Origin: Gautieria morchelliformis
Lineage: Eukaryota; Basidiomycota; Agaricomycetes; Gomphales; Gomphaceae
Reading direction: 5' to 3'
Assembly: GCA_015179125.1 (NCBI GenBank)
Contig: WHVA01000037.1
Coordinates: forward strand, 1-64,000
DNA: 64,000 nt
Shown here: in pieces, positions 1 to 11,262 of the stretch
How the letters are laid out: every line of letters starts with the position of its first letter
Numbering within the stretch: position 1 is the stretch's first letter
Position numbers and translations under genes: made by a program
The notes under the pieces: generated by a model
Databases searched by the model: none
The model's input: only the letters and a program-made list of their open reading frames with translations
Told to the model about the DNA's origin: nothing

Positions 1-320
1 CGAGCCTGGTCGTTCGGAAAGAGGTCTCCGACAATTGCGAAGTAGATGGTGCATGTGTTGAAGAATGCGCATCCCTTCTCCTGATCTCCGTCAAAGTCCA
101 CCGGAGTTGCGGGTTTGACCCTTGCTAACTTCGCGGACATCCTCTCTTCCGCTGCTTCCGCTTTTCCGAAATCCGGATCATCCAGCATTTCATTTCCACC
201 ACTTTGTGGAATATCTAACTTAGCCAAAATCGCTTGTAAGGCTGTTTCAATCGCGTCGGTCTTCATCCGGTTCCGCGTCAATTCCTCCTCCATATTCCGA
301 AGACGATCATCCGGATCCAT
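1..320 (-). CDS. Gypsy gag, N-terminal part
   Basis: The minus-strand frame from the ATG at 320 begins MDPDDRLRNMEEEL. It continues through a short helical, Glu-rich stretch and a conserved block VKPATPVDFDGD, and reaches the left edge as IVGDLFPNDQA. The order of a short coiled N-terminus followed by a KPATPxxFDG block is typical of gag proteins of agaricomycete gypsy elements, where it precedes the retrotransposon-gag domain. The frame is also open upstream of this ATG toward the LTR, so the true start may be a little further upstream. Only the N-terminus lies in the window, and it is treated as part of an element copy. Confidence 0.75.
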   Translation of the reverse strand, partial: MDPDDRLRNMEEELTRNRMKTDAIETALQAILAKLDIPQSGGNEMLDDPDFGKAEAAEERMSAKLARVKPATPVDFDGDQEKGCAFFNTCTIYFAIVGDLFPNDQA

Positions 321-504
321 GTCGGAAGGAGAAATATGGGACAGGATTTCCGGGGTTGGGAGCTCGACATAAGAAGGGCTGTCGTACGCTGTGTGTGCGG
401 AAGAGGTCGCGATCTCCGAGTCGCTGTCTCCGATTCTGAACGCACCTATGGCGAATGCAACGCGCAGTACGACCGCCAGCCCCCTAGGGGAGAGACTTTT
501 CTGC

Positions 505-931
505 TGTAAGGGCAACCCTGGCTGGTTGTGGAGATCACACTACCACACAACTGACAAGGGGAAATCCAAAGAGAAAAGTCTAAGGACCCCCAATGTCAGC
601 GAGCCCGTATTATACTACGCTGCGCAGCCAGGGACAACACTTGGCACCTGCCATCAACCCTGCATCCTCCTGACCTCCCTGACCCTTGATCGACCCTTGA
701 TGCCACCTATTACGCAAGTCGCTTGATTTCCGACACTGTTCCGAGAGTGGAAGTCGGAAATTGGAGTGGAACTGGCAAGGTGAACAGAACTGGTGGAAGT
801 TCTCCCAGCAACGGAATCATTTCCAAAAGCGGAGGCGGAGATGGAATCGGAATTGGAAGCGGTGTCGGAAATGGTGTCCGAACTGGGTGTGGTGTCGGAA
901 CTGGAAATTGGAAACAGGGTGTCCTCTGACA
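505..931 (-). repeat. Gypsy 5' LTR, 427 bp
   Basis: The terminal dinucleotides are TG...CA, beginning TGTCAGAGGACACC and ending CCCTTACA on the minus strand. Most of its length matches a solo copy at 47471-47943. That copy holds about 45-60 extra bases between two copies of a short GACAAGGGG-containing repeat, so this copy probably lost that piece by recombination between the direct repeats. The LTR is rich in GTCGGAA-like words, as is the other solo LTR at 48120-48789. Confidence 0.8.
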
Positions 932-1268
932 ACGGCCCTCTTGCGTCGAAGATCATAAGCAGGGCTAGCCACACCTCGCATGCCGTCGTGGCACCATATG
1001 TATAGACTAGGTAGTCATCACTGATACACAAGCTGATTGCTGCAAAAGCCTGTTGATCCCTTTTCATCCAATCTGCGATCGCCTGTTTCTCCAGGGCCGT
1101 TACGTTTTTGTCGTCGGCCGGCACTGGTTTCGTCGCCTGACCCGATGCATGTTCCCATAGATCTTGCTCAAGCAAGATCCATCGCATCTTCTCCTTCCAT
1201 GCGGGATAGTTGTCTCTGGTGAGGGGCTCGATCTGGTATAGGGAGCTCAGCTGTGTGAGGGCAGACAT
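932..1268 (-). CDS. Copia gag N-terminal fragment
   Basis: About 112 residues of copia gag are present: start MSALTQLSSLYQIE, the YPAWKEKMRWI block, then a DWMKRDQQAFAAISL stretch and a region ending VWLALLMIFDARG. These correspond to the N-terminal gag domain that precedes the zinc knuckle in copia polyproteins. The similar gag at 41601 shares the pattern of a short lead-in, YxxWKxKMxWIL and an aspartate-tryptophan block. The reading frame runs into the LTR of the nested gypsy element. Confidence 0.75.
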
Positions 1269-1719
1269 AATGGCGATTGTTGCAGGAAATTTTCTACTTT
1301 ACTTTGGATTATGGTTTAGAGCGCGGGGCCCATAACCTGAAGAGAGTAGATGATAGTTGGGGATAAAGAAGATGATATTCGACCAGCAAGTCTCAGAAAA
1401 ATATATAGTGGCTGTAGCTACTGTAACTAAGGGATTCGGTAGGAGATGGAAAATGGGAACCATGAGTGACCATAGAATGACTAATGGTTGAGCGATTGTA
1501 TTCAACATGAAATACATGTACTGACACGTATGTGGGTGCATGTGGTGCTGTGTGACATCGTTACATCCAACACATCCCTCGCCATCCGACTCCATCATGG
1601 GGCCGCAGGGCCACCCACACTCAGGATGCCATGGGATCGCAATCCCACCGGCATCCTGGGTGTGGATTGCACTCCAAGGGCCGCCTGGTCCGCATAATGG
1701 CTCCATAATGCCAGACACA
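932..1719 (-). mobile_element. Ty1/copia element 1: 5' LTR, primer site and gag start
   Basis: On the minus strand an inferred LTR of about 382 bp (1719 to 1338) is followed directly by GGTTATGGGCCCCG (1337-1324). The same primer site follows the LTRs of the two other copia elements in this window. A gag frame opens at 1268 and reads MSALTQLSSLYQIEPLTRDN, then a YPAWKEKMRWILLEQDLWEH block typical of the DUF4219/UBN2-type copia gag. It ends at 932, where the gypsy element is inserted. The LTR outer edge is inferred from a TGTG start, as no 3' LTR is in the window. The element is old and interrupted. Confidence 0.7.
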
Positions 1720-2063
1720 GTCAAGAGGTGCTACTAGTAGGTCACTTGATGATAACCTACTAGTACTGTTATTGACTCAGAGCTCACCTTCATGGTAGAT
1801 TAAGGCAGGTGCCTCCCTTAACGCGGGGCCTCGTCCCCTCAGCACATGACCCGATCATGCTGGCGGCGCAGCCGCCACCCTCCGCCGCCATTCCTGCTGG
1901 TACCAGCTGCCTCGGCAACGGCGTGGGCCAGTGGCACCATGAAACACATGCCCGTGGTTGGCAGCACCTGGTGCAGTTGTCCAGGCCACTTGGCATTCCC
2001 TGTACGTAGTACTAGTAGTATCTGCCGTGAACTCAGGTATCTCAAAGCTGACGACGAATCCCA
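1720..2063. other. Intergenic stretch with an 11-bp perfect hairpin
   Basis: No gene is visible. Positions 1732-1742 (TACTAGTAGGT) and 1755-1765 (ACCTACTAGTA) form a perfect 11-bp inverted repeat with a 12-base loop, immediately outside the copia LTR. The remainder is GC-rich and unremarkable, and may include the promoter or left end of the DNA transposon whose transposase starts at 2064. No terminal inverted repeat partner was found. Confidence 0.5.
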
Positions 2064-5000
2064 ATGCCTCTAGAATGTCTGTGTGGGCAACAGTTCAAGC
2101 GGGACAACACGCTCAGCAAACACATGCACCGGTGTCCAGCACACATAGAGGCTAACAACCGTGCACAGGTGGCAGCCGAACAAGTCTGCCCTCTGGCTCG
2201 AAAACGGAAGCGGGTCCACCGTCAGCCTGGCAGCGAGCGGACCGTCACAGGTACTGAGGTGGCCGGGGCCCCCGGTCCTTCAAGTTCCAGCCGTAGTACA
2301 AGGCAAGTTGGCGCGGGATCAGGGGCGCCACTGCAGCCAGTGCTGCCACACGAGGATGTGGCAGCACTGGCCCATTTAGGGGCACCATGGGATGATGGGG
2401 GACCTAGCGACGTGAGTACTACATGTTTCTTGTTCCCATTCAGGTTAGTCACATGTTGACTGTTAGCAACTTGGGGTTATGGCAGGGAAGGTTCGGTAGA
2501 GTTCTTAGAAAGCTAGAATCAAATATACTCTCTCGGTGAATTTATTGTCACTGATGTATTAATACAATACCTAGAATCAAATATACTACATGATTTTCAG
2601 TCAACATGCTATGTAAATATGAAAGATACTACTCGCCTCTCTCAGTGAATTTATTGTCACTGGGAGAGGAGTATTATTCTGTCTCAGAATGCATATACGT
2701 GCACCCGGCCCTTTAGCGCCCAAGGGCTCGCGCGTCGAAGTCATTTCAAACTCCGCTGGGTGCAGCCGCCTGTGAAAATAGAAATAACAGAATGAAATGG
2801 AGAGGTAGAGAGTGACTGGAAAATTTCGAAAATAAGCAGAGAAGTGGATGCATGGTACAAGAACAATGTGAGAAACAATTGGAAAAACCACACAATAAAT
2901 TGAACATATTATGCTTGATTTTGGTGCAGGAGCATAAATGCACCCAACATTGACATCCCGTACCATACATCCAGGATCATGCGCCTCCAATGGGTGACAG
3001 CATCCTGGATGTACGTCCTGATCCCATGGTGGTTCCCGCACCTCTGAGTCTGGGAGGCAAGACCGTGAGCCCAGAACACCTGGGCCATGGTCATCGGACA
3101 CGGCGGCCCACTCGCAAAATCATCGACATGTTACCTGAGGGACCCGTGCCCTTGCCAGGCCCTCAGCCAGAGCCTGAGCCCCCTGTGGAGGCTGACTCGG
3201 TTTCTGTCACCCGAACCTTTATTCAGCTGGCTCAAGGGGTGCGTTTGAGACTGACGCGGACAGTCCGCACCACAGCCAATGCCTTTGGCTTGTCGCACGT
3301 ATACTATGGACATCCAGCCAGGATTCCAGACAAACACGTAGGGGCAGAACGGGAAATGTCTAAGTCATCCCAAAGGCAGCTGTCGCTGGGGGAGTCCCTA
3401 TGGCCGTATCCGAACATCAGTGCATGGCGGCTTGGGGACTGGTTCTGGGGTGTGGGAAATACAAAGTCTAGAGCAAGTCTGAAGCAGTTTGTGGATAATG
3501 TCATCTTGGCGGATGATTTTAGGCCGCAAGACTTGGCTGGTGTCTCATGGGACACTGTTGATGAAAAACTAGCAGGTACGACATCGAAGAATCCTCCGGA
3601 CCCCATGCAGCCGTTCCATGGCTGGAAGGAGTGCACGGTGCCAATCATGGTACCCACTGGTATAAAGAAGTCACGGAGGCGCAAAAGGAAACAGGCAAGG
3701 CGGGAGAGGCGGGCAGGGGATGTGGCATCAGGAGACACAGCCCCAGAGGACTCAGTCCCCATGGGTGCAGGTCAGACCTTTAATGTTCAGGGAGTGTGGC
3801 GACACCCCCTCATCCCTCTCATTCGGGAGGTTTTCAGCAACGACGTTGCGGCAAACAATCTGCATTTCGAACCATTCCGGCACATGTGGAAGCAACCAGG
3901 CTCATCTCGAGATGAGGAGCGAGTCTATGGGGAGCTCTTCTCTGGTGATGCATTCATCGCAGAACATGACAGGCTGCAGAATGCGCCTTGGGAGCCTGGG
4001 TGTGATTTGCCCCGTGTGATGGCGGCTGTCATGTTCTGGTCGGATGCGACTCATTTGGCTCAGTTCAGGTCAGCACAGCTGTGGCCTATATACGCGGCAT
4101 TTGGGAATCAATCAAAATATAAAAGGGGCAGGCCATCATTTGACGCATTGCATCATGTAGCTTACATGTCCAAGGTATGTCTCAGATGGCATTGCGGGTT
4201 CATGATTGAGCTCAGATAGATGCATGTAGCTACCCGATCACATACAGGAGTTTATCAGGGAAATCCAAGGTGGCAAGGCAGGTTCGCAGGCACTGCTGAC
4301 ACATTGCCGGCGGGAACTCTTTCAGGAGATGTTTGAAACTAGTTCTAGACGATGAGTTTGTGGAGGCCTGGAAACATGGTATCGTCATAGACTGTTGCGA
4401 TGGGATTACTCGGCGCATATACCCCCGTATCTTTACATGGTCAGCTGACTATCTGGAAAAGTGGGTCTGGTAGTCCACTCTCTGGTGGTGACTCACATGG
4501 AAACTTATAGGGTGTTACTTGGTGCCATCCGCAATGGGAGTGAATGCTTATGTGTGGGGTGCCCATGTAAAAGGTCGAAAGTGCCCTATTTAGGCATGGT
4601 GAGTGACAGAAGATTGCACGAGAAGCATCCCCGTGTGCCCTCAGACACGCTCAGGCGGCACATTATGCTGGCACGAAAGAGCATTTACGAAGATGGATAT
4701 AACCCAACCTGAGGCATCGTGATGGCATTAATTAATAGAGTGCTTTTACCAAGTTGGACAATGGTCAGTTCAACTATTTCCGAATGCTCATGCCGGATTT
4801 AATGCATGAGCTCGAGCTCGGGGTCTGGAAGGCACTGCTGACTCATTTGATTCAAATTTTGGCATCGATCGGACCTCACATCCTGGTGGAATTCAATCGT
4901 CGGTGCACCCTTTTTTTTTTTGGGAGCATAGGGTGGGCCTGAATTTCTTCTCAAGATTCTGGGACATTCCCGGCTTTGGACGTAGCACAATACGGCAGTT

Positions 5001-6960
5001 TGGCAACAATGTGTCTGATATGAAGAAATTGGCCACTCATGATTATGAGGATATTCTACAGGTGAGCTCTCAGCCATGTCACTGAGATGCATTAGAGGAA
5101 TCTGAATCACACATAGTGTGTGATACCTGTCATCGAGGGCCTCATGCCTGAGCCCTTCGGTGGGATCATCCTGGATATCCTTTGGGAGGTCTGTCAATGG
5201 CATGGGCTTGCGAAGCTCAGGTTACACACCGAGACCACCTTAACCCGGCTAGATGGTGCAACCACCACTATAGGCAAGCAATTCCGTGGCTTTGTTGGTG
5301 AGGTTTGTGACCGCATGGAGACATTTGAGACCCCCAGTGAGGTGCAGGCGCACCAATGACGCCAGGCCCGTGCCCTGGGGCTGCAGCTGCAGGGTGCGCC
5401 AAAGGGACGGGCAACTGACATGAACAATGGTGGGCCAGCGCAGCGCAAGCAGAAAACCCTGAATTTACAGACATACAAGTTCCACATGCTCCGGCACTAC
5501 GTCCAGAACATCCGTTTGTTCAGGACAACGGACTCATATACCACACAGATTGTAAGTCAGGCATGCCACCTTGCATTCCCCTTTGATTGCATCATTTCAA
5601 GGGTGAGCTGGCACACTGGCATGCAAAGTCTCACTACCAGCTGCGCACCAACAAACGAGGCTTTCTAGGTCAGCTAGCCAAGCATGATTCACGTGCTCAC
5701 CAGATTCAGGCGATACGGGAGTGTGTGTCACAGCGTGGGATCAAGACCGCTGAACATCATGTGCCTTTGGCAAGCGAACCTCTCCCATACATGTCACCTG
5801 CCGAGCATTATCACATTAGTCGGGCTACTCGCCACCCTCTGTATGTAGGCCCCTGGGTCGGGCAGCATGATGGCGATCTGGCCCTTGTGGTGAGTTATGA
5901 CAGTCTCACTTCTGTGCATGAGACTAAGCCTTACAAATAGAGCTTTGTCGAGAAACTCAAGGACCACTTGCTCAGTCGCGTGCAAGGGGCCGTGCGTGCT
6001 GGGGAAGAGGCCATCTTTTCCTCTGATGAGTGCAATCGCCTTTTCTTTCAACATGATCGTATCTATCGCCATGCCATGTTACGTGTCAATTACACCACCT
6101 ATGATGTGCATCGTGAGCAGGATTTTATTAACCCACAGACTGCCAAAAGGGATGTCATGCTTGCCTCCAATGAAGAGCCCGCACCGGGGGGAACGCCTTA
6201 CCCATACTGGTATGCCCGGGTCCTCGGGATATTTCATGCCCAGGTACAAAGGCTCTGTGCCTGTGGACTCTCACCCCCCATGTCCTTTGATTTCTTGTGG
6301 GTCCGCTGGTTTGGCCATGACCCTGAGTATCGGAGTGGGTGGTCTGCACGCAGACTTGACCGAGTAGGATTTGTGCCAGAATATGATGAGGACGCCTTTG
6401 GCTTCCTTGACCCTGACTGTGTGATCCGCGCTGTCCATCTCATCCCAGCCTATGCACACGGGCACACCACCACACTTTGTTCACAATCAGTGGCCCGGGA
6501 CCATGCAGGTGACTGGGAATATTTATATATAAACAGGTGTGTTCTTCCCATCAATCAGCCATGTGAATTGGCAAGCCCTTACTGAGACCAGGTTCGCCGA
6601 CCATGACATGCTTATGCAATACTTGGGGGTGGTGTAGGCCATTTCACCCAGCCAGTCCCCTCCTCATTGGACACTCCCATCAATGAAGACCCTGAGCCAG
6701 AGGATATGAGGACTGTGGATGATGGCCCAGATGGGGACTCACCCCCCCCTTCATTACTCCCATCCATTGATCACAACTCCGAGTCGGATGGCAGCGCAAT
6801 GGACACCACTGGAGACACATCAGCCCAGATAAGTCTTTCTGGTGATGTCACACCACTGACCACATCGGACGAGGACTTGGACAGCTCCGCGGCATCTGAA
6901 CGATCAAGCAGCAATGGAGGAGGTGAATCTGAGTCACCCAGCAATGATGGATATGAATGA
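2064..6960 (+). pseudogene. Plavaka-type (CACTA-related) transposase, multi-exon, decayed
   Basis: The N-terminus carries a C2H2 finger (CLCGQQFKRDNTLSKHMHRC). Later blocks match Plavaka transposases of Agaricomycetes in order: VYGELFSGDAFIAEH, MFWSDATHLAQF, SAQLWPIYAAFGNQSKY, YFRMLMPDLMHELELGVWKA, NNVSDMKKLATHDYEDIL, LQTYKFHMLRHYV, IYRHAMLRVNYTTYDVHREQ, YPYWYARVLGIFHA and FLWVRWFGHDP. Exons that splice well are 2064-2411, 2975-4174, 4248-4460, 4511 to about 4712, about 4732-4902, 4956-5061, 5117-5551, 5602-6536 and 6592-6960. Introns are about 50-73 bp except the first (563 bp). Damage: in-frame stops at 4710, 5357 (CGA-like context) and 5938, and frameshifts near 4335 and 6625. The C-terminus is Ser/Asp-rich. 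A source of transposase in the past, not now. Confidence 0.85.
2412..2974 (+). repeat. Long first intron with duplicated hairpin-forming segment
   Basis: This intron is about ten times the length of the others in the gene. It holds two related segments, each reading roughly CTCTCxGTGAATTTATTG. The second forms a hairpin: 2636-2648 (CCTCTCTCAGTGA) pairs with 2657-2669 (TCACTGGGAGAGG). The phrase CTAGAATCAAATATACT also occurs twice. A small hairpin-type insertion into the intron is the simplest explanation. Confidence 0.45.
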
Positions 6961-8541
6961 CACTGTACCATTACATAGTTCACAATCTATAAATTGTGGG
7001 TATTTAGCCTATAATCTGCCCAGCTCCACGTATGGTATTGGGATTTGTATTGATAATAAACTCTGGTCACATATGTTCGAGGGAAAATTGGGCATTGTTC
7101 GCGCATCGATTATGATGTCTTTCATGATGGTTGGTTTATTGGGAGAGGTAATACTTGGAAATGCCAAAGAAGATCATGATGCTGCTCAAGGAGACTCGGC
7201 TTTATACAAAGCCGACACATTGATTATATCTAAATACTGGATGTATGTAAATGAAACTTAAATATACATGTTCGACTCTTAAATTCATTCCGGTCCTCTC
7301 ACAAGTCGTTCAATCACTACGCGGTCCTCGCCCAATGTGGTCACCGGCATGCCAGCCTTTAGTGACTATGGATGCGGTATGGAACAGTCACCGTCACACA
7401 TTTGTTGACAGTTCACATCACGTGACCCAGGCCCTTAATACTTAACCCTCGGCGAATGCATGCGCAGGTTGCCCGCCGTCCACTATCATGCCCTCGCATT
7501 CCCGTGAACTTTCCAGCTGTTCCTCGACCTCGAGCTTGTATGGGAGCTCGCGCAGCTCCCATACAAGCTCAGGGCATTCCAAGCGAGGCCATGCCTCCAG
7601 CCAGAGGGCCCACCGCAAAAGACCTCAAAGCTGACGTGTCGGCAAACCCAGTCATGTGGTGCGCCCCATCCCTGTCAACCCCCTACCACCCCTCAATCTC
7701 CCTCTAACCTCCCAGCACTCTTCGTCGCCCGGGCCCAGGATGCTCAGCCTTGACCTGAGTTCACCTTCGCACTCCCCCTCTCCCCCATGGTCACCTAGCC
7801 CACACACACCCGGATCCCATGGAACATCACCAGGTCAAACCGATGAAGACCACCGGGCCCTACCAGGCACAAAGTGCAATCGGCGTGAAGAACAAGGTGC
7901 CATGCGCAAGTGGCCATGAGTGCCAAGTTGATCCTCACACACTCTACTCACGACGACCATCCAGGGAGGGTGATCATATCTTTCTAGGACGTGTATGTAT
8001 TTTCATTCTACTTTTAACTCATAATATGAAGAAAAGCTCATAATTGGGATATGAGTAGAAAGTATATTTTACATTTTATAAAACAGAAATAAATAATTCT
8101 TCTTTTGTCCCTCCCCGGGCGGCGGCTCCGCCAACGAGAACACCTCTTTTGATTTTTACGCCTCTTCTTATTTTTCTACCCACTTTTAATATACACTATA
8201 TCATTATAACTATTCATATATATTACAAATATCTACACAACTACTATTACTCCATATGGTAGTCTAATACTCTCTCATTATAACTAGTCATACTAATACT
8301 CCTCCTCATATCTATTAGAAGTATCTATCCAACTATCTGTTATTCTATCTTGTAGTCAGATACTCTCTCATATGTATATATATCTTTGAGATGTTTAAAT
8401 ATACACAGAATATTCTAATAACATCTATTATTCTCATTATAAATATTACTATATTCCTATATGTTGTTATTAATACTCTTATAATGTATATTATATACTC
8501 ATATATACTGTATTACATAACCATTATGATTATACTCCCAG
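6961..8541 (+). other. Spacer between transposase and DUF6698 gene, with possible upstream exons
   Basis: No clear domain is encoded. A Ser/Arg-rich frame opens at the ATG at 7489 (MPSHSRELSSCSSTSS...) and is followed near 7640-7915 by a Ser/Pro-rich stretch (SPSHSPSPPWSPSPHTPG). Disordered leaders of this sort commonly precede DUF6698 domains, so these may be first exons of the next gene. From about 7985 to 8540 the sequence turns strongly AT-rich (runs of ATAT, CTATTACTC-like words). It looks like an insertion or an expanded intron; a GC-rich island with a GGCGG/CCGCC mini-hairpin sits at about 8115-8140. Confidence 0.4.
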
Positions 8542-9798
8542 GAAGAAAGCTGACCCGTTGTCCACAGCTGGACGGCACTTTGGACGCGTCCATGACATGT
8601 GGACGTGTTTCTCACATGTCTTGCAGGAAGGACTCAAGTATGACACTAACGAGGCTCCTTTGGAGCACTATATCAAAGAGTGAGTTTGCTCATCCTGTAT
8701 GCCATCAGCACACTGACTGCGTCGTTAGTGCCCAGGTATACATTCAGCTTTTCATTGTGCTCCAGGAGCACGCGCCTGGCATTATCGGAGCTGTTCGCGA
8801 GCAGGGTGTGGACAAAGTGGCCGATTTTGTGTGTCACTCCAAGATGTATCTGACCTGATTTTAATTTCTATGCAGTTGGGCAACAAATGCAATGATGCCC
8901 AGGGCAAAGACGTCAAACGTGTCAAGGACAACGCCCAGTACCTTCGCCCACTGTCCAGAGCCTTCGCTCCTCCTTTGGGTCTCACTGACAAGATCACACG
9001 AGGCTTCCGCCATCCCCAACTCGCCCGCCTCATTTGTCCCTTGGGCTGGCTGGAAGAGTTTGACACCAGTGAGAGGTAAGCCCTAGCAGCACCCACTCCT
9101 GCACCCCTGCGTGATTCGCTGCCCCACAGTTTCCGCCAGCAACTTGCCGATGGCAAGAGAATGCCACATGCGCACGACTGGCCTTTGTTTCTCTTCAATG
9201 AAGAGACATTTGACATGGATGACCTTTTCAAGAGTTTCTTGCGCAACGATATCCTCATACACATATGTGTCCTTCCTTGTTCGAGACACCAGCTGACACC
9301 ATGGCAGGCATGGCGGTTAATTTTTCTTGGCCCTAGTGCACTCGACAGCCACCCGTCCCATAAGGCGACCAGACGAGGCAATGCTCACATCAACCACATG
9401 ACGAGGGTGACCATTCCTGCCCTGGCTTATATTTCAACTCTGGTAGGTCATGCTTCATGCTCCATGGGTGCCAGGTTGATCCATTGCGGCAGGTATACTT
9501 TGCACTAGGGTCTCAGGAAACTTTCAGGCCTTGGGGCGACACTCACATGTTCAATTCCTTTGGGTTTTACCGCGGGCTGATTACATGCGTCAATGAGGAT
9601 TTGCCACCCACTGACCGCGAGGCTATGCTGCTATGGTGGAATAGGTGTGTATTCTGCTCTCTCACGGCCACTTCAAGTTACTGAGCCATTGACAGGCAGG
9701 TATTCCCAAACCATGCCGATACTGATGAGGAGGGGGGACGGCCTCCAGCCAAGACAGGGCGCAGTCTCATGCAGGCCCAGGCGCGGTCTCGGCAGTGA
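8542..9798 (+). pseudogene. DUF6698-family gene, partner of the Plavaka transposase
   Basis: The spliced reading gives GRHFGRVHDMWTCFSHVLQEG, EHAPGIIGAVREQG, DVKRVKDNAQYLRPL, GFRHPQLARLICPLGW, DWPLFLFNEETFDMDDLFKS, SHKATRRGNAHINHMTRV, and a C-terminal REAMLLWWNRQVFPNHADTD, ending at the stop at 9796-9798. The RNGxxxHxMxxVTxxxxAY and LWWNRQVFP blocks are hallmarks of DUF6698, an agaricomycete-specific domain often met beside transposase genes. Introns are near 8680-8735, 8829-8875, 9076-9129, 9267-9306, 9440-9490 and 9647-9700. The first of these joins exons in mismatched phase, which suggests decay. The function of DUF6698 is unknown. Orientation and spacing imply one two-gene element with the transposase. 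Confidence 0.75.
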
Positions 9799-10263
9799 CT
9801 GCAGGATAAGAAGGCTTGCATACCCAGCCGTGCCCTTGTTTGTAATAGGGATGGCAACCAGTTATTGATAATTTATTTCACAAGTTACTGTAAAAAGTGA
9901 TTTATTGGGAATTTGAGTAATATCTGCCTAATATATGGCTCTATGCAACCATCTCATGGCCCTGGATGAGAACCTAGTCCACTATTGGACCTGACGGACA
10001 ACCCTCGGTCATGTGTCACCAGAGATCTGAGAGGGTACCATATAGAGCACAGTGGGGACACGTGGGGAGAGATGGACCCCAAGGGGATGCCGAGGGCCAA
10101 CCGATGGCCATGCCCAAGACAACACCACCAGTTGAGGGTCACAGATGGTGTAGATGGTAGGAGTGGTAGGTCTGGCCATGGCATGGCATGACAGGGGTCA
10201 TCAATGGCCAATGTGTAGCGGATTTAGTGATGACTAGTCACACGTTATGTGTGACTGACCCCG
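9799..10263. other. Intergenic stretch, possible right end of the DNA transposon
   Basis: No gene is seen. A perfect 8-bp hairpin, AGTCACAC (10236-10243) and GTGTGACT (10249-10256) around a 5-base loop, lies near the right side. I could not pair it with a matching end left of 2064, so the element boundaries remain undefined. Confidence 0.4.
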
Positions 10264-11262
10264 GTGGCCTTGCTTGGGGCGCGGCTTAGCCAGAGCCGAG
10301 CCAAGCTGGCGGCAACACTACTCGGACTTTATGTGTTCCGAGACATACATCCTTCTTATACTTCTGGATCATCTTTCATCATTTGTTGCATAGTACCTGG
10401 GGTTATGATGTCATTCCCACTGGTGAGTCTAATGCATTGCATGTCCAGAGTTGAACCTGAATTGACCTATACATATTTGCAGCATATCTTTATCCGTGTT
10501 TTGGTACCATGTGACCTGTTTCTTGATCGTTTCATGGCTTCCGATGGCTGTTGGTGTTATATTGTTTCACAACGTCGATATCTTAGCAGTCTTTTCGTAT
10601 CGTTTCTCACCTTCATAAAACTGGTGTCTCCATTGTTTCCTTTTCCTGTTTTGTCCTGTGATGTCTACAGATTCTGTCGTCTATCATGGGGGCTTCTTAC
10701 ACATCCTTTCTTTGTGTTTTTCCGATTTGTCACGTACATTGACCCATGCGTTCCTCTCATGGGATCCACTGACCCATCTGACAGTTACGTTCCTCTCCCA
10801 TATTTTCCGGTCATCATGATCTGTTAACGCATGACCCTCATGTCTGATCGCGCTGCCATGTCCTTTGCTGTTTCTCGCCTCCTACCCTCACAGTGTCAGT
10901 GTATGTGTATAGTCTTCCCTTGACATCGGCAATTGTCAGACAAGTCATCAATGCCTCTGTTATGTTCACCCATTTCGAGTCACCTCCAGACCCTGTCGTT
11001 TTCACAGGAGGGATTCTTCCTGCATTCATGGCTGGGTTTCTTACTCATCCTTTCTTCAACTATTTCCAATACATCGCGTACATTGTTCTGCACATTCCTC
11101 TCATGGGATACACTGTTGGTCTACTCGCAGATGAATCGGAGTGCTTTGAGCGTGAAGACTGATGCTTTCATTCCCCATTTATGTTGGTGCGTATTGTCAG
11201 GTGTATGTTCCACCCTGACATCAGTGATCATCGGACAAGTCATCAAGGCCTCTTTTCCAAAA
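10264..11262 (+). repeat. Diverged tandem repeat, roughly 300-330 bp period
   Basis: A block near 10670-10790 (TCATGG..GGxTTCTTACxCATCCTTTCTT, then CTCATGGGATxCACTG) recurs at about 11025-11120. A neighbouring block with ACAAGTCATCAAxGCCTCT occurs near 10935-10955 and again near 11235-11255. The open frames here are hydrophobic and Cys-poor but look like by-products of the repeats; no known domain is seen. The stretch lies upstream of a Helitron 3' end and may be part of that element's body. Confidence 0.5.

Larger units (their letters stand above)
1..931 (-). mobile_element. Ty3/gypsy LTR retrotransposon, 5' end (runs off left edge)
   Basis: Read on the minus strand, the element starts with an LTR (931 to 505) that begins TGTCAG and ends TTACA. 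A primer-binding region and a gag reading frame follow, up to the window edge. Two bases inside the LTR boundary, positions 493-502 are the exact reverse complement of a 10-base stretch within the LTR (572-581, AGAAAAGTCT on the plus strand). That arrangement fits the self-priming used by Tf1/sushi-type gypsy elements; no tRNA-like TGG primer site is seen. The element sits inside the gag of a copia element. A second LTR of the same family lies at 47471-47943. The rest of the element is outside the window, so intactness cannot be judged. Confidence 0.8.

Noticed and set aside
654-1268. A single continuous gag protein across 654-1268 on the minus strand
   Set aside because: The frame runs from copia gag into the LTR of the inserted gypsy element by chance; the Ser-rich end is LTR sequence, as the copy at 47471-47943 shows.
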